Source of the DNA: an uncultured Lachnospiraceae bacterium
Lineage (GTDB): Bacteria > Bacillota > Clostridia > Lachnospirales > Lachnospiraceae
DNA length: 18,934 nt
Assembly (NCBI GenBank): GCA_902782815.1
Contig: CACZOS010000085.1
Coordinates: 1 to 18,934 of the forward strand
Direction of reading: 5' to 3'
Part shown: piece after piece, positions 18,462-18,934 of the stretch
Numbering within the stretch: position 1 is the first letter of the stretch
Layout of the letters: the number at the start of each line of letters is the position of its first letter
The notes under the pieces: model-generated
The model's database searches: none
The model's input: only the letters and a program-made list of their open reading frames with translations
Told to the model about the DNA's origin: nothing
Made by a program: the position numbers and the translations under genes

Positions 18462-18934
18462 ATTTCTCCTTCCTCCTTCATCCTGACCAGGATATCCTTA
18501 AGTCTGTTCCTGGCCTCTTCCATGGTCATATCGCTGACCTGGGCAGCCGCCATGGTGAGGTGGCCGCCTCCCCCCATTTTTTCCATGATCACCTGAACGT
18601 TAAGGTCATCGATGGACCGGGCGCTGATATAGACATACTCCGGGAACTGGGTGAGGACAAAACTCCCCCGGATCCCCTGGATATTCAACAATTCATTGGC
18701 AGTTCTGGCTCCCACCACCGTGGCATCGGAATAATCCGTGGGCCTGAACTCGGAAATGGCAAACTCGTCCTGGAAGATCTCCGCCTCCCGGATCAGTTTT
18801 ACCCGCAGCATATAGTCATCCCTGTCTTCCCTGAACATCTTCCGGACGCGGGTGACATCCGCCCCCATTCTCCGGAGATATGCCGCGGCTTCAAATGTAC
18901 GGACACCCGCTTTGATCACGAAATTGTCCGTATC
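18458..18934 (-). CDS. gdpP: Cyclic-di-AMP phosphodiesterase GdpP, C-terminal part
   Basis: Only the 3' end is in the window; the frame stays open to the right edge (reading DTDNF before the GTG at 18919, which is an internal Val codon, not a start). The visible ~158 residues are the end of the DHH domain (AGVRTFEAAAYLRRMGADVT) and the DHHA1 domain with MGGGGHLTMAAAQV. This is the pattern of GdpP/YybT, a membrane protein that degrades c-di-AMP and affects potassium and cell-wall homeostasis. The GAF-like/PAS and GGDEF parts would lie outside. Gene order with rplI and dnaB supports GdpP over other DHH proteins such as NrnA. Confidence 0.9.
   Translation of the reverse strand, partial: DTDNFVIKAGVRTFEAAAYLRRMGADVTRVRKMFREDRDDYMLRVKLIREAEIFQDEFAISEFRPTDYSDATVVGARTANELLNIQGIRGSFVLTQFPEYVYISARSIDDLNVQVIMEKMGGGGHLTMAAAQVSDMTMEEARNRLKDILVRMKEEGEI

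Noticed and set aside
18458..18919. GTG at 18919 as the start of a short 153-residue protein
   Set aside because: The frame stays open to the window edge with family-like residues before it, and the domain begins mid-fold; it is the 3' part of gdpP.

Overview
The window is a gene-dense stretch of a Gram-positive anaerobe chromosome, most likely a moderately GC-rich member of the Clostridia close to Lachnospiraceae. This rests on strong AGGAGG ribosome-binding sites, sigma-A-type promoters, a 56-residue clostridial 2[4Fe-4S] ferredoxin, MecA, GdpP-L9-DnaB gene order, an FMN-riboswitch-controlled rib operon, and a Sua5 / low-Mr phosphatase / ATP synthase cluster that echoes the Bacillus ywlC-ywlE-atp region. 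The genus cannot be named from the sequence alone.

Layout. Positions 31-8933 (minus strand) look like one long operon: Sua5 (threonylcarbamoyl-AMP synthase), a low-molecular-weight phosphatase homologue, AtpZ-like and AtpI-like membrane proteins, then the complete F-type ATP synthase in the order a-c-b-delta-alpha-gamma-beta-epsilon. A divergent promoter region of about 300 bp (8934-9235) separates it from mecA on the plus strand (9236-10024), which ends in a bidirectional terminator. Next, on the minus strand, come a DUF1858 redox protein with its own promoter (10113-10319) and the riboflavin operon ribD-ribE-ribBA-ribH (14020 down to 10412). The rib operon has a promoter, an FMN riboswitch and an intrinsic terminator upstream (14334-14042). 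Then follow a SEDS-family (FtsW/RodA-like) gene with a long repetitive tail (14379-16193, minus), a ferredoxin gene with its own promoter and terminator (16387-16557, plus; easily missed because it is short), and the gdpP-rplI-dnaB cluster (minus), whose gdpP runs off the right edge.

How the genes work together. The ATP synthase couples ion flow to ATP synthesis or hydrolysis; its c subunit carries the sodium-binding residue set, so sodium is the predicted coupling ion. The rib genes convert GTP and ribulose-5-phosphate into riboflavin and are switched off by FMN.

Most of the window is conserved core metabolism; I see no mobile element, CRISPR array, tRNA or rRNA. The points most worth a second look are inside familiar genes. 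The DHBP-synthase half of RibBA has lost several active-site residues while its GTP cyclohydrolase half is intact. The low-Mr phosphatase homologue has glycine in place of the catalytic cysteine. The c subunit has a sodium signature. The SEDS protein has a cationic tail built of 15-residue Arg/Ser/Gly/Tyr repeats. Two hairpins sharing a 7-base element lie in a possible leader of the Sua5-atp operon.
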